Positions 10,806 to 23,389 of a DNA stretch of 64,000 nucleotides are shown in pieces. Position 1 is the first letter of the stretch. Each line of letters opens with the position of its first letter. The position numbers and the translations under genes are program-made. Origin of the DNA: Adineta vaga (taxonomy: Eukaryota; Rotifera); assembly GCA_021613535.1 (NCBI GenBank), contig CP075492.1, forward strand, positions 4,836,001 through 4,900,000, read 5' to 3'. The notes beneath the pieces were generated by a model. That model searched no databases. It had not been told where the DNA came from and saw only the letters and a program-made list of their open reading frames with translations.

Positions 10806-13506
10806 TCAAAAATAAGTTCGCACTGTAACTGAAAAATACAATGTAATTAAAATATATAGAAGTCTAAATGATGCGTTGAAATCAATACTGGGTACTGCTG
10901 TATTCATCGCTTGTTCTACATATGTAAAGTTATGAATGATAATTTCGAGCGATTTACCACCACTAGGGGAACGACTGTTACTGTCATTGTGATATATCCA
11001 AAGATTCATACGAACAGGTGCTGTTAATTGAGGCACAGATGCTGCATAGTTGTCTGGCGATTGCCACGAATGAAGTAGACTATCATTATTGGTCGAAAAT
11101 CCATCGAAAGACTCGAACGAGACTGATGCTGATAACCATGTGATTTGATGTGTCGTAAACGGACTAGTCTGATTGTAGACAAATGAAATAATATGTTTCG
11201 TATCATTTACCGATGCTGGCCAAATGTCATAAAAGAGATTGGGTACAGTCGAGCTATTTTGACCCCAACGAGAGAATTCAATATCGATCTTATTTATATC
11301 TTTCACGTTAGTTACCAATGGATCATGTAAGACTAGACCCAGAACGACATTAGAATCCATCGTGTCCATTCGTCCTTCGATTTGCCACTGAAAGGTACCG
11401 AATGTAAACTGGTTATGTGTATATAATTCAGCGTATGTCCAGACATCTGACGAATTCGTTATTTGAAGATGTAACAAATCATTATTATCAACCCAAATAT
11501 TATTTGCTACGTAGTTGTTTGACTCTGTAAAGAAACTTATGATGAAAATAAATGAAAGAATATGCCTCCGTTAGTTTTCTGTACTATGAAAATCATCAGA
11601 AACTACCATCATCCTAGTATCACATTTGCTCTATAATTATTGGTAATTTCTCCGATGCATTCGGTCAAATTAAATTAGGAAGACATACCTGTACTATTTA
11701 CTCTGAAACATTGACGAAAGACAAAGATCAAAAAACAAACCTCTTTCATTATTAATATCGCTGCGTAAACACCACGTATAATTTTTCCATACAATTGAAT
11801 TCGATGCACAAGTGGTGTTTATTCCTAGAACGAGAATAGTACTTTCGAATTGTCTTATAGAATAACGAAATCTTAGAGAAAATAAAAAATTGAAACAGCA
11901 TAAGTTTTCACTGTATTTATACGTGCGGGACAATGTGTCGAAGAAAATGGCGCAGGTGTCGCTGTAGATATGTTCCCTTCACCTACACCACTCAATATAT
12001 TTGTTGTTATGATTATACCTGTGCCTGCAGATGTAGCAGGAATGACGCTCGTTGCTAAAGATGCAGTAGTGATCTCAGATGCTGTAGTTGATACCGACGC
12101 GTTATTTGAAGTAAATATTGTCTCAGATGCTGTGCTTGTACTTATTATCAAGTCTGATCGTGTCTCCACATTTGTAAATGTTTCGGAAGTTGACTCTAAG
12201 GTTGTTCTTATATTTGTCGCAGATACAGGCTCTGTCATCTTGCTTGTAACTGTTTCTGATGTAATCTCTGATTCAGAATTTGGGGTTATTACGAACACGG
12301 TTTCTATTGGCGCGATTGATTCTGAGTTTATCCGCGTCGTTATCTTTGCAGTTGTGATGGAATCAGTGTTCGTCGTCGTTGTTGTTGTACTTTCTACATA
12401 TGTTGTTATAGTACTCTCAGTGAACGTTGTTGTTGTACTTTCACTGAACGTTGCTGGTGTACTTCTATAGGATGTTGTCGTTGTACTTTCAGTGGGCGCT
12501 GTTGTTGTACTTCTCATGGTTGTTGTATCAGTTGTCATTTGTACTATTTGTAACAGAAAAAATACAAAAACATTCTGTTACATGAAGTCAAACCTAGTTG
12601 CGTATATCCTATACAATTGTAATATTACGTTTCAAGTCGCTAACTATCGATATACATTGATAAATGAATTTCTGACAAATTATAGATAGAAGACATTTTT
12701 TAAGGAAAACACTTCTTCTATTCCGACTATAAGAAGAACGCGACTACAATAGAACTCTTCATTTCAGATGAGTAAGCTATTTAATATTCTCAATGATCAA
12801 ATACTCACACGAACAAATATGATTGTCGTTACAATAGTTACTCATGCAATCCAATGATTGTTTACAACGTTGCCTTTCTTTACATTTTGGACATGTGAGA
12901 CCACCACAATCAATATCTGTTTCATCTTCATCTTTTCTCTTATCATTACATGAAACAAATGCTTAAAAGGAAGATGAATCTATCATATCAAAAACACAAT
13001 ACTTACCAAGACATTTTTTATTTTCACAATTGTCACTGAGACAATCACAATTTCTCTTACATGCTTTATCATCTACACATTTCGAACACTTGACACCACC
13101 GCAATCGACATCAGTTTCATCTCCATTTTTAATTCCATCCATACAACATGATTCTAGAAAATGATACATACTCATATTCATTTTTATCCTCAAAATTGTT
13201 ATTATTGATTCATTTTTTCAATGATTATGACTTTGGTAGACAACAAAAGACGACAGACTATTGAGAACGTACCATCGTTGTGCACAGAGATATGTTCTTC
13301 TGAACTTGACGAATCAATTGAAATCACTATTCGACCTGCTGCCGTCCAACTGATATACCAGTAACAACAAAATATGAGCCAAAGATACCATGCATTACTG
13401 TACAAGAGAGAGAAAAGACATATGAACTAGTCAAAATTGTTGAAATTGTTAGAGACAGATGTCACGAGTTCGTTTTTGTTTTCTATTACCTGAATAGGAA
13501 ATGCAT
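10806..13506 (-). CDS. Secreted Cys-module / Thr-rich stalk / GH16-like protein, probably GPI-anchored
   Basis: Seven exons fit in phase: 13506-13490 (17 nt, MHFLF), 13397-13273, 13153-13007, 12961-12809, 12543-11923, 11824-11741 and 11524-10806; about 621 residues. The order is signal peptide with a conserved GRIVISIDSSSSEEH segment, two Cys-rich modules (NGDETDVDCGG..C..C type), a long Thr/Ser stalk, and a concanavalin-A-like GH16 fold (YVANNIWVDNNDLLHLQI; IDIEFSRWG). A hydrophobic C-tail suggests a GPI anchor. The GH16 ExDxE motif reads KIDIE: the first Glu, the nucleophile in active enzymes, is Lys, so I infer sugar binding rather than hydrolysis. The gene is head-to-head with the related gene at 15136. 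The 264-bp intron joining the Cys part to the stalk is the least certain join, but its phase fits. One splice acceptor is AAG. Confidence 0.7.
11923..12543 (-). repeat. Thr/Ser-rich mucin-like coding repeat
   Basis: This exon encodes about 200 residues dominated by Thr and Ser, with imperfect repeats of the STTTT.TEST type best preserved at 12360-12535. It looks like a heavily O-glycosylated stalk that would lift the GH16-like domain off the surface. The opposite strand is open over the same interval purely as a consequence of the repeat. Confidence 0.75.
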
Positions 13507-15135
13507 AATCTGAAGTTCAAATTCAATTTATAAAGCTCAATCAGAAGGACATACTATACAGCATAAAAACAAGATACAATTTTAGAATAGAGAGAGAAAA
13601 AGAAAATGTAATCTTTTTAGACAAATATAAATAGTCATTTTATAATGTGCATAATAATAATGTAACAGTTATTTGTTTTTTTTCCATGCATGTATTTTAG
13701 TTTTGTTGCGATGTTTATTTTAATACTAATGATGAGAATGTTCTGCATCTCGAATGTTTTTTCATCGACAGATTATCAGCACGGAATCACTTAAAGATCG
13801 TCATTTACTTACTAAAAATTGCGCGCACAACATTTTATGATTCTCTCGTTCTCTTCCTACACAAGGTAAATCGCTAGCGTACTTTTAACGCAAATTTCTT
13901 TTCTTCGACGGATAGAATTTTTGAATGACAAAAACGAATATTCCTGATTTCAAATGTTGATGAATATGTATGTCAATGTTCGTAGTTCTAAATGGCTTCA
14001 GAAATAACTTATTTTCGTCGTCAACGATAAAATTACTTGTTACTTATTCATATATAATCAAAGTTTCGTATGAATCATAGTCAATAGATTCATTCATAGT
14101 AAAACATTATAGTATAAATAAGACTATTGAAACAGAACACTTGAGTACGAATCTGTTGACGAACATTTATCGATCATTCGATTTCGTAGAGAAATTAATT
14201 AGTATGGATCGTATTTTTCTACAACTTGTATGATTTGTTAGATATAAAACATATGGATAAGAATCTCAATGACCCACTAATCAAAACAAACAAAATCTAT
14301 ATAGATTGGAGAAAATTCCACTAAGAATATGCATTAATATCTTGGAAAAAAAGGAATTCCTAGTATATTTTATTGCATATTCGTTTAAGAAAAAAAAAGA
14401 ATCGTTTGTCTATATGTTCCTTTTACTTGTGTGAAAGTGAAAAAAAAGGTATTTTGATGTTTTGAGAGTTATACATCAATGATGGTTGCTTTGACACTTG
14501 TTTTTCAATTCTGTCTTTTTATTATGGTAAAACCATACAAGTTTCTCGCTTGTTATTCAATTCTTCCAGTTTTCGATCGAAAAACGAGATGATGAAAAAA
14601 CAATCTATTTATTTTAATGAGAGATGAGAATGTCAGAAGTTGTATTCATATATTCGGCGAATAAGCGTAGATTTTAAAGTAATTTGACTGTTATTTTAAA
14701 TTGAAAAAAATAACTCAAGTTTGAGATTATGTATCATTAATATTAAAAAAAAATATGAAGGTAGAACGGTGAGTTTTCAATCGAATCTAAAGAATTATGG
14801 TGAGCAATGATGAAATAGTTGAGTCCTGGCAGTATGAGGATCAATATAGAGGAGTGATTTACGAGTTCTTTAACATGCACTTGAGATGTAATTTGCGGAC
14901 ATTTTATATGAGTCTTTTCAGATCCTCATGTTTTCTCTGTGAAGTTCGCTGAGCAACGCGTTGAACATTCATAGGATACGAACACTATGTTGTTGATGAT
15001 GATCATCATCATTTCTCAAACAGTCTACTATGATTCTTAGTTAAGGTGAATGTGCTATTTGTTTACAGATTAAATTTCAATCGAAATTTACAAGCAGCCT
15101 GTTGATTGGATTGAATCGAAATTAACTTTTGAACG
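13507..15135. promoter_or_regulatory. 1.6-kb shared intergenic between divergent paralogues
   Basis: The start codons at 13506 (-) and 15136 (+) face away from each other across this stretch, so it must carry both promoters. It is AT-rich with homopolymer A/T runs and no open frame of note. I could not see an obvious long palindrome by eye. Confidence 0.45.
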
Positions 15136-18100
15136 ATGCATTTTATATCCAGGTAATTTATTTATTTATCTGTCAGTTGGTTGTGCATGAAGTCCCTGTT
15201 GAGGATAAGAGTGTGTATGGAGAATAGACCATCGTCTAGCTGTATTAACAATATAACCACAGGGGATGAGCGAATAAGGGAATAAGATAGATGAGCGTGT
15301 CACGTCACCTATATAAAAATCATTGTCCCTTGTTTTCTTTGGCTAGTTATTCATGGTTATTTGGTTTGGCCATTTGGTGTTGGTTTCATGTGGTTCTAAC
15401 CGATGGTAGAACAGTGATCACAATTGAATCGTCCAGCTCAGAAGAACATCGACCGTCGAGAAATGAAAGTATGTTACGTATTCGAGTTGTATACTATAGT
15501 ACTCGTTTCCTACCACATCGCTTTTTGAAAGGTCTTCTTTTTGAGACAAACTAACAAAATATGCTCACTTATTAGTGATGATATCTGAAATAGTCAATTT
15601 TCATTGACAACTCGATAACATATTTGAGAAGGCACAAAAGACGTAATTTTGCTTCGGAAGTTTATACAGACCTATACGGAATAAATGGAAGAAAGATTCG
15701 AACAATCTTTTTGTTTGTACCAGGTCGCATTTCCTCATTTTTGAGGTCATTAGTCTTTTTCTCCGATGTAATTCTAAACTAGTTACATTTAATATCTAAT
15801 CTTGAGACCTTTTTATAACTAAGTCTTAGCAGCAGCAATACGAAGTAGATGTCAAATCCGAATCAATCATATATGTGTATATAGCCAACGATAAAATACA
15901 TGCATGGTTCATTCTAGGATGTTCTTGTACCGATCATATGAAAAACCAAGATGAAACCGATGTAGATTGCGGTGGTTCCAAATGTCCGAAATGCGAAAAT
16001 ATGAAACGTTGTCGAGTTAGCTGTGATTGTCTCAGTACTATTTGCTACAATAATAAATGTGTCCGTAAGTATCGCATTTTTGTAGATTTACATCTTGTAA
16101 AAGTACTTTTATTGTAGCACCAGAATCATGTGTTGACAATATAAAGAATCAAGATGAAACTGATATCGATTGTGGCGGTCACATTTGTGCAAAATGTAAC
16201 GATACGAAAACTTGCTATATTCCGTATGATTGCATTAGTGGTGCCTGTGAGAATCATATGTGTATTAGTAAGTACTGTATGCTTTCCTCATTTTATATGC
16301 AATAAGGTCTTTCATCTCAGCACCTGAATCATGTACCGACAACATCAAGAATCAAGATGAAACTGACATTGATTGTGGTGGTCACATGTGCCCAAAATGT
16401 ATGGACACGAAAACATGTAGTCACTCGGACGACTGTCTCAGTGGCAATTGTGACAACAATATATGTGCTCGTAAATGCTGTATGATATCCTCATTACGTA
16501 AATAGCAAGATCTTTTATTTTAGCACCTGAAACATGTACCGACAACATGAAGAATCAAGATGAAAGTGATATTGATTGTGGTGGTCACATGTGCCCAAAA
16601 TGTATGGACACGAAAACATGTAGTCACTCGAATGACTGTCTCAGCGGCAATTGTGACAACAATATATGTGCTCGTAATTACTGTATGATTTTCTCAGTAT
16701 ATAAACAGCAAGATGTTTTATTTTAGCACCTGAAACATGTACCGACAGCATCAAGAATCAAGATGAAAGTGATATTGATTGTGGTGGTCTCATTTGTCAG
16801 AAATGTATGGATACGAAAACATGTAGTCACTCGGACGACTGTCTCAGTGGCAATTGTGACAACAATATATGTGCTCGTAAATGCTGTATGATTTTCTCAT
16901 TATGTAAACAGCAAGATCTTTTATTTTAGCACCTGAATCATGTACCGACAAGATGAAGAATCAAGATGAAAGTGATATTGATTGTGGTGGTCTTATTTGT
17001 CCAAAATGTATGGATGGGAAAATCTGCAATACTAGCAGTGATTGCGATAGCAATCAATGTGGTGCGAATGTTTGTCAAAGTATGTAATATATTATTACAG
17101 CTCAGAACGAATATGCTACGTTGAGTAACTTTTAACAGCAATGTACGTGTTGAGACTATAGTCGCATCTGAATCAGTTATTCGCAGCATCTTCACGAATT
17201 AAAAGTGCTATTTCTGTCAACGCTTGACTTTTCATGTTCGGATTGAAGCGATTATCATAGAAATGTTATATACTCGATATATGCAGCGTATAACGTGAAT
17301 AATATCTAAACTATAGAAAATTTGTATCTACTTTTACCACTACGACATTCAGACTTTCTTAAATGTTAGTTTAGTAGATGTGAGGCATTGATAGACGAGT
17401 TAAGTTGAAATCATGATTCTGAATAAAATCTCGTTCAAGTCTCGTTCAGTCGTAGAGAAGGAGAAGGGTTAGTATCATTGTTCGAAAGACATCTGATTCA
17501 TTCTTCATCGTTTTTCTTCAGCATGTTCGTTGAATGGTTTCAGTAATGGTGGATTCGAATCTGGCAATAGTAATGGATGGACTATCGGTGGTGGCGTACG
17601 AACTGGAGTATCATCATCTCAAATTCTACCGCAAGATTTTCTACCGAATGGTCCACTATATATAGCAAACATTGCCGCATCACATTCAGCAGTTGTTACA
17701 AACGATAGTGATCCACTCCTTGGCACATTGATGCCAGGCATTGTTCATAGTGGTCAAAACGCCTTCCGTATTGAAGACTTGATAAAAGGAGGCTATGCAT
17801 CGGTTATCAGTCGACAAATTAATAGCTACTTTTGTTTGGATATATATTTTGCATGGTTAGCTGTTGTAGAAAATGGTGATCATACTTCTAATGAGTCCAG
17901 TATTATGATAGTTGAATTGAAGGATACGACCAATAGTGACACTCTTATTTCGCGTCGTTACGATGCCGGAGCAGGCTCAACTGGTGTTGACAATCGCTTC
18001 CGACAGAAGGATGCATATTTCTATACACCATCTTGGCAAATAGAACACTTGGCTATTGGAAGCGATCGCATCGGTCATAACTTTACGTTAACTGTTCTAG

Positions 18101-18171
18101 CTGCAGATTGTAAACCAGCTGGTCATGTAGGTTACGTGTATATCGATAGTTTTAGTGGTATTGCACCGTAA
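15136..18171 (+). CDS. Secreted protein with six DCGG Cys-modules and a C-terminal jelly-roll-like domain
   Basis: Nine exons fit in phase: 15136-15152 (17 nt, MHFIS), 15347-15468, 15918-16064, 16118-16267, 16321-16470, 16524-16673, 16727-16876, 16930-17079 and 17522-18171; about 574 residues. The signal region is followed by GRTVITIESSSSEEH, matching the divergent partner. Each of the six middle exons encodes one module of about 49 residues with the pattern C.D..KNQDE.D.DCGG..C.KC and four further Cys. The last exon (GFSNGGFESGNSNGWT...YIDSFSG) resembles a carbohydrate-binding jelly-roll domain of the kind seen in bacterial secreted proteins. An ATG at 15291 opens a longer first frame, but the homologous 17-nt exon makes 15136 the better start. 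Function unknown; probably extracellular binding. Confidence 0.75.
15918..17079 (+). repeat. Tandem exon-intron array, unit 203 bp
   Basis: Six cassette exons start at 15918, 16118, 16321, 16524, 16727 and 16930: spacing 200 then four times 203 bp. Exon lengths are 147 then five of 150 nt, all phase 1-1. The introns are also near-copies of each other (GTAAATGCTGTATGAT...TTTTATTTTAG), so whole exon-plus-intron units were duplicated, the later units recently. Because phases are symmetric, adding or losing units keeps the frame. Confidence 0.9.
17165..17216 (+). repeat. Decayed seventh copy of the exon cassette
   Basis: CATCTGAATCAG..., CGCAGCATC... and AAAAGTG.TAT.T line up with the cassette-exon start (CACCTGAATCATG, GACAGCATC, GAAAGTGATATT) but carry substitutions and stops. 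The copy now lies inside the last intron (17080-17521). Confidence 0.5.
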
Positions 18172-18834
18172 CTTCATCTGATGTCATAGCAACTTTGCTT
18201 CAACTAAAAAGCTGAACATGATAACAATTCTCCCCATGTTTTCAAAGTTTTCGCATTTTTTTTAGTTTTACTATGTTCACATTTTTCGTCATAAAAATCC
18301 TTTAATCTTTTAATGATCTCAGTATCTTTTCAATTCGCAAAATTCACTGCTTGCTTAAATCTTCGAATTTCTCTTCCATTATTTAGTTTCTAATTCTACA
18401 GTTGTGTTTATTCAATAAAGTATTTCTTTTAGATTGTGTTTTATTATAGTATATGTGAATAATTTTGAATAAGTGAAAAAATATAGAGAGATGAATGTGA
18501 GATGAGTAATATTCCATATAAAAAGATGACTGTATACGTTTTTTTAACGAATATACTTAACATATTCGAATTTAGCGAGTTGACATACATTGGATCACAT
18601 AACGAATAGATTATAAGGCATCAAATTTTGATTTTGTTTTTCCTCAAAAGACAAAAGACAATACACACCTGATTTTACTTTCATCACGAAATGCTTATAC
18701 TTTCAAATAAACTCACCCATATTCATTATATTCAATTAGAAAAAAAATAGAAATTAAGATAAAGAAAAAGAAAACATTTTGAGCATGATACAGTTCACTT
18801 ATTGTTTACATATTTGAAAATAATAATTTGTTAT
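18172..18834. other. Convergent 3' region with polyadenylation signals
   Basis: Lies between the ends of the plus gene (18171) and the minus ART/FG-GAP gene (18835). AATAAA at 18414-18419 would serve the plus gene. No gene seen. Confidence 0.5.
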
Positions 18835-21800
18835 TCAAGTCTTACATGTATTCAATGTGATAGATGCTGTGTTAGAAAGTGTATTAATTGCAATCAAGTC
18901 GAGTCGTGTGTCGTTGTTAAAGTCACCTGCTAATAGAAAACTAGGATCACTGTCAGTTGTAATACTATCGATAGTGTCAAAGCTTCCATCACCATTACCA
19001 AGAAATAGACTCACAGTATTGTCAACATAATTGCTCACTGCTAAATCCGCAATACGTATCATTATTCAAATCATATGATATAATAGAATATGGACTGCTA
19101 CCAACAGAATAATTTCTAGAAACAGTAAAGGTTCCATCTACGTTCCCCAATAAAATACTAATACTGTCACTATTTTTATTGGCAATAGCTAGATCCAAAT
19201 AGTTATCAGTGTTGAAATAATTTGCCGTTATGAATGTTGGATAGGCACCAACTTTATAAGTCTGTTTCGCTGTGAATGTTGTATTACTTGAACCTAACCA
19301 TATAGTGATGGAACTGTTATCTCGATTAGCTACAATGAGATCTGGTATTTTATCTTGATTGAAATCGTTGGAAAGTAAAGCAGATGGTGAGCCTCCCACT
19401 GAGAAGTCCATAAAACGAGTAAAATATCCATTTCCTTTGCCTAATAATATAGTAACACTACTACCGGCTGTATTAGCTGTTGCAAGATCAAGAATATTAT
19501 CATTATTGAAATCTTTGGTTAAGATAAAATCAGGTTGAGTACCAGTTCGATACACTCGTGGTCCTTGGAAGATTCTATTTGCACTACCATATACCACGCC
19601 TACGGTTTTGGCATCTCTATTAACGATAGCAAGATCAGTTCTGTTGTCATTATTGAAATCATTTGCTATGATAGAATTAGGTGATTGACCAGTGGCATAT
19701 TCAGAATGAGTTTGAAAAGTACCATTTCCTAAGCCTATCAAAAAAGTGAATACATCATCGTCAAAATTGGTAACGACTAAATCAAGTTTTCCATCATAGT
19801 TGAAATCACCAGATGTAACAGATGTTGGAGAATTTCCAACTGGAAACAATAGTTGAGGTTTAAAAGAACCATTTGTATCGCTAAGTAAGATGCTAATCGT
19901 ATTATCACCATTATTAACAACAACCAAATCTTGATGACTATCATTGTTGAAATCGTTCGATGCAAGAAAATATGGGCGTGCACCAACTGTATAATTGACT
20001 ACATTCCGAAAAGAACCACTTCCATCACCAAACAAGATACTTATCGTTTTGTTCGCACGATTAGCCACAGCTAAATCTAAGTTGCTATCGGCATTGAAAT
20101 AATTTGATATTATGGAAGAAGGTTCATAACCAACAGTATATGGAATTGGTGGTATCTGAAATGTTCCATCACGATTACCAAGAAGAATACTAATGAAATT
20201 ACTGTCGCAACTTGTTACTGCTAGATCTAATTGTTTATCGTTATTGAAATCTTTCGATGTAATTGAGCAAGGACTAAACTCAATTGCATAAGGTTGGGAA
20301 ATGTTAAATGGCTCAGGAGGACGATTGAATGATACAAGAATTGAATTACTCTCTCGAATGGTTACTGCTACATCCGTAAAATTATCGTTATCAAAATCAC
20401 CTGTAACTAACGACGAAGGATTGAACCCAAGAGAATAGGAGAGTTTTTGTCCAAAAATTCCATTTTTCGTTCCTGGAAACATAGAAATACTTGCGGCACC
20501 AGCATTAGTCACCATAAGATCGAGATATGTATCATTATTGAAATAGCCTGATACGATAGATCGAGGAGAAGCATCAGTTTGATAAAATGCTAATTTAGAA
20601 GATGTTCCATTACCGAGACCCAGCAGAATACTAACAAGGCTGTTTCCATAATTTGTGACCGCGATATCTAATATTGTGTCGTTATTAAAATCAGCTGATA
20701 TGATAGAGGTTGGCCGAGTTCCAACTGGATATCTTGGATATGAAGGAAATGTTCCATTTGCAGTACCAAAAAGCAGATTAATCGAGTTACCACCATTGTT
20801 GACAACAATAAGATCTATGAAATTATCAGAATTGCATAGGCCTGCCACAACAGAGATTGGAAATTCACCAACATTATACGTAACGTCTGGCGCGAAAGTT
20901 CCATTTCCAAAATTAATCAGCATGCTAATTGTACCTTCGATATAGTTGACAACGGCTAGATCGGTACTATTATCATTGTTAAGATCTTTGGACACAATAT
21001 GATATGGACCAGTGCCAACATTATATTTTGTTTGATTTTGAAACGTACCATTTGTCATACCAAAAAATACACTAACAGTATTATCACCATAATTAGGTAC
21101 TGCAACATCCATGTAATTATCGTGATTGAAATCACCAGCTGTAATGGCATTAGCAGAAAAACCAGCAAAATAGTTTGCTATTAACCAAAAAGATCCATTT
21201 CCATAGCCATATAAGAAACTCACGATGCCATACAAACTATTCACTGCTACTAAATCTATATGTGTATCATTGTTGAAATCATATGCCACCAAACCTACGA
21301 AATTTTCATAGGCAGGAATATTTAATTGTATGCCAAACGATCCGTTTCCAGAGCCAATTAATATACGTATGAAAGGTTCTTCGGATTGGACCACTGCCAA
21401 ATCAATTATTGTATCATTATTGAAATCAGCAGAAACGACCGCTGTTGGTGTGGCTCCAACAAGAGTTATTTCCTGTTCGTGGAAAGTTCCAAATCCATAC
21501 CCAAGTAATACGCTAATTGAATTACTATCTTGATTAACAACTGCTAAATCTGGTATAGTGTCAGAATTAAAATAATCTGCTATTATATAGACTGGATTTG
21601 AACCAACCGAATAAGCTGTTGATCGTTGAAATGTTCCATCGCCAGTACTAAGCATCACTTCGATAACACCATCTTGTTGACTACATATTACTAGATCGTT
21701 CTTTTTATCGTTGTTTAAATCATAGAGTAGTGCATAACTGGGTTGAGTTCTTGTCAGAATAGTGGCTTGAGTTTCAAAATTTCCCTTTCCATCGTTTAGC

Positions 21801-23389
21801 AAGAGAACTGCATCACTGTCTTGTTGATTCAACACCATGACATCCAAGTCTTTGTCATTATCAAAATCACCTAATGTTGCAGAGATAGGACTACGGCCAA
21901 CAACAAATGATTTTTTGCCGCTTGTAAAAGGTGTTTTACATCGTTGTACTATAAAAGAAAACAAATACACAATCAAAGCTGACTAAACATATCGATCTTT
22001 ACATAGAGCTCAGATACGTACTTCCATTATTATTGTTATTTGCTCTAGATTTTATTCCTAAAACAACACCAGTAATAACACCTACAATCGCCAAGGTTAC
22101 CAATAAACAAACTGGAATAGAATATTTTTTCTTATAATACCAAGGTTTTCTAATAAATATAATAAATGAGAAACGCAATATAACGTAAAAAGACCTACTT
22201 GAGCTTTGGAAACACATGTGCACCTATAAGTAGAGACAATAAATAAGATTGTGATGAAAAATGAAATGATATCAACGATATAGATATGTATACCTTCAAA
22301 TGGTGGTTGAAGTAGAGCTTCTTCAGGAATAACTTGTTTCAAATGAACAATATGAAGTTGAGGTGCTGGACTAAAGAGTGATTGAACTATCATATGTGTA
22401 CCAGGAAGAAGAAGAAGTTCATCTTCTGTAACGAAATGCGAATGTGCACGAACTGTTCGACCATTGATTGCTTCAACTGAAAATAAAGTTCGACTTCCAC
22501 TATTACCCAAATACATATTATTTTCCAATACAGTTAATTCTGTCGTACAAGATGAAAATGCCCACCAAGTGACAGGTGTTCCAGGTGGAAATTCTTGACT
22601 CAAATCTTTCGTCACACCTCGCCAAACAGTTAATGGTGGAACACATGGTAATTTGACAAGAGCAGTGATGAATAATTTCATATATTTGAAATAAGGTCGA
22701 AGTTTTTCACGAGGTTGAGTTTTAAGAGTATAATTAAGCATGGAATAAAGACTTCGATGTGGTTTATCCCATTCGATCGTATATAAACGAATAGCAGCAC
22801 TTTCATCAACAGTAAGATTATCAGGTGGTTCTGGAGGTGTTTCTTGTAGTGCGAGTTCGACATAGAATGTTAGATTATGTAGTATATCATCGAGAGGAGC
22901 ACAGGCTTCAGCAAGTGGTAAGATGGGTTCATCAGCATATTCGATGAGAGGTTCTGTTGGTTCGATTTCTTCCGAAGTAGTATTAGTAGCTGTCTGATTT
23001 TGTTGTTTAAGATCATCCGGTTCTATCGTTCTTTCACCTTCATTCCTCAACTCGCTAATCGTATTGTCTCTACCTTGTGTTAGTGATGTTTCTGTGCCAA
23101 ATTCATTTTCAGTAAGTTTATCTTTATCATTGAAATTTTGATATGGTATATTTGCTGTATACGGTGGATCATTAATGATCTTGATTGATGTCCTCTTAGG
23201 ATTTCGATGATACTGCATTGCTTCATTCCCAACGCCAATAGATGTTAATTCCGTTTGTATGCGAACATTTTTGCTAGGGGGTGCTCGTTGATATTGTCTA
23301 AGTTCATAACTAAGTGGGATAGCTGTTTGTTGAGTTTGTATACGAGCATTTTTCATCATAACTCTTTCCTTCTGTTCTTGATAATTCAT
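18835..23389 (-). CDS. ADP-ribosyltransferase / membrane helix / 21 FG-GAP repeats
   Basis: Exons 23389-22294, 22223-22199, 22149-22022 and 21948-18835 join in phase. The first holds a polar N-terminus and an arginine-type ART domain with the R-S-E triad: R in LTVWRGV, S in WWAFSSCT, and ExE in TEDELLLLPG. Next is a basic stretch and one membrane helix (SIPVCLLVTLAIVGVITGVV), then about 21 FG-GAP/VCBS-type repeats of about 49 residues (consensus DFNNDT..DLAV.N...N.ISILLG.GNGTF). Their DxNxDxxxD loops bind Ca2+ in integrin-type propellers. There is a frame break near 19055 inside repeat 20. ARTs of this class transfer ADP-ribose from NAD+ to protein Arg. The helix suggests a type II membrane protein with ART inside and the propellers outside (inference). 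Confidence 0.75.

Noticed and set aside
11970-12470. 166-residue plus-strand open frame rich in Val
   Set aside because: It is the antisense of the Thr/Ser-rich repeat: ACA/TCA codons give open Val-rich sequence on the other strand.
15291-15554. ATG 15291 as start of the six-module secreted gene
   Set aside because: The sequence from 15347 is preceded by a good acceptor, and a 17-nt exon at 15136 matches the first exon of the divergent paralogue in length, phase and sequence.
15918-17079. CRISPR-like or satellite array because of the regular 203-bp period
   Set aside because: Units are coding exons with conserved Cys patterns and GT-AG introns, not short repeats with unique spacers.
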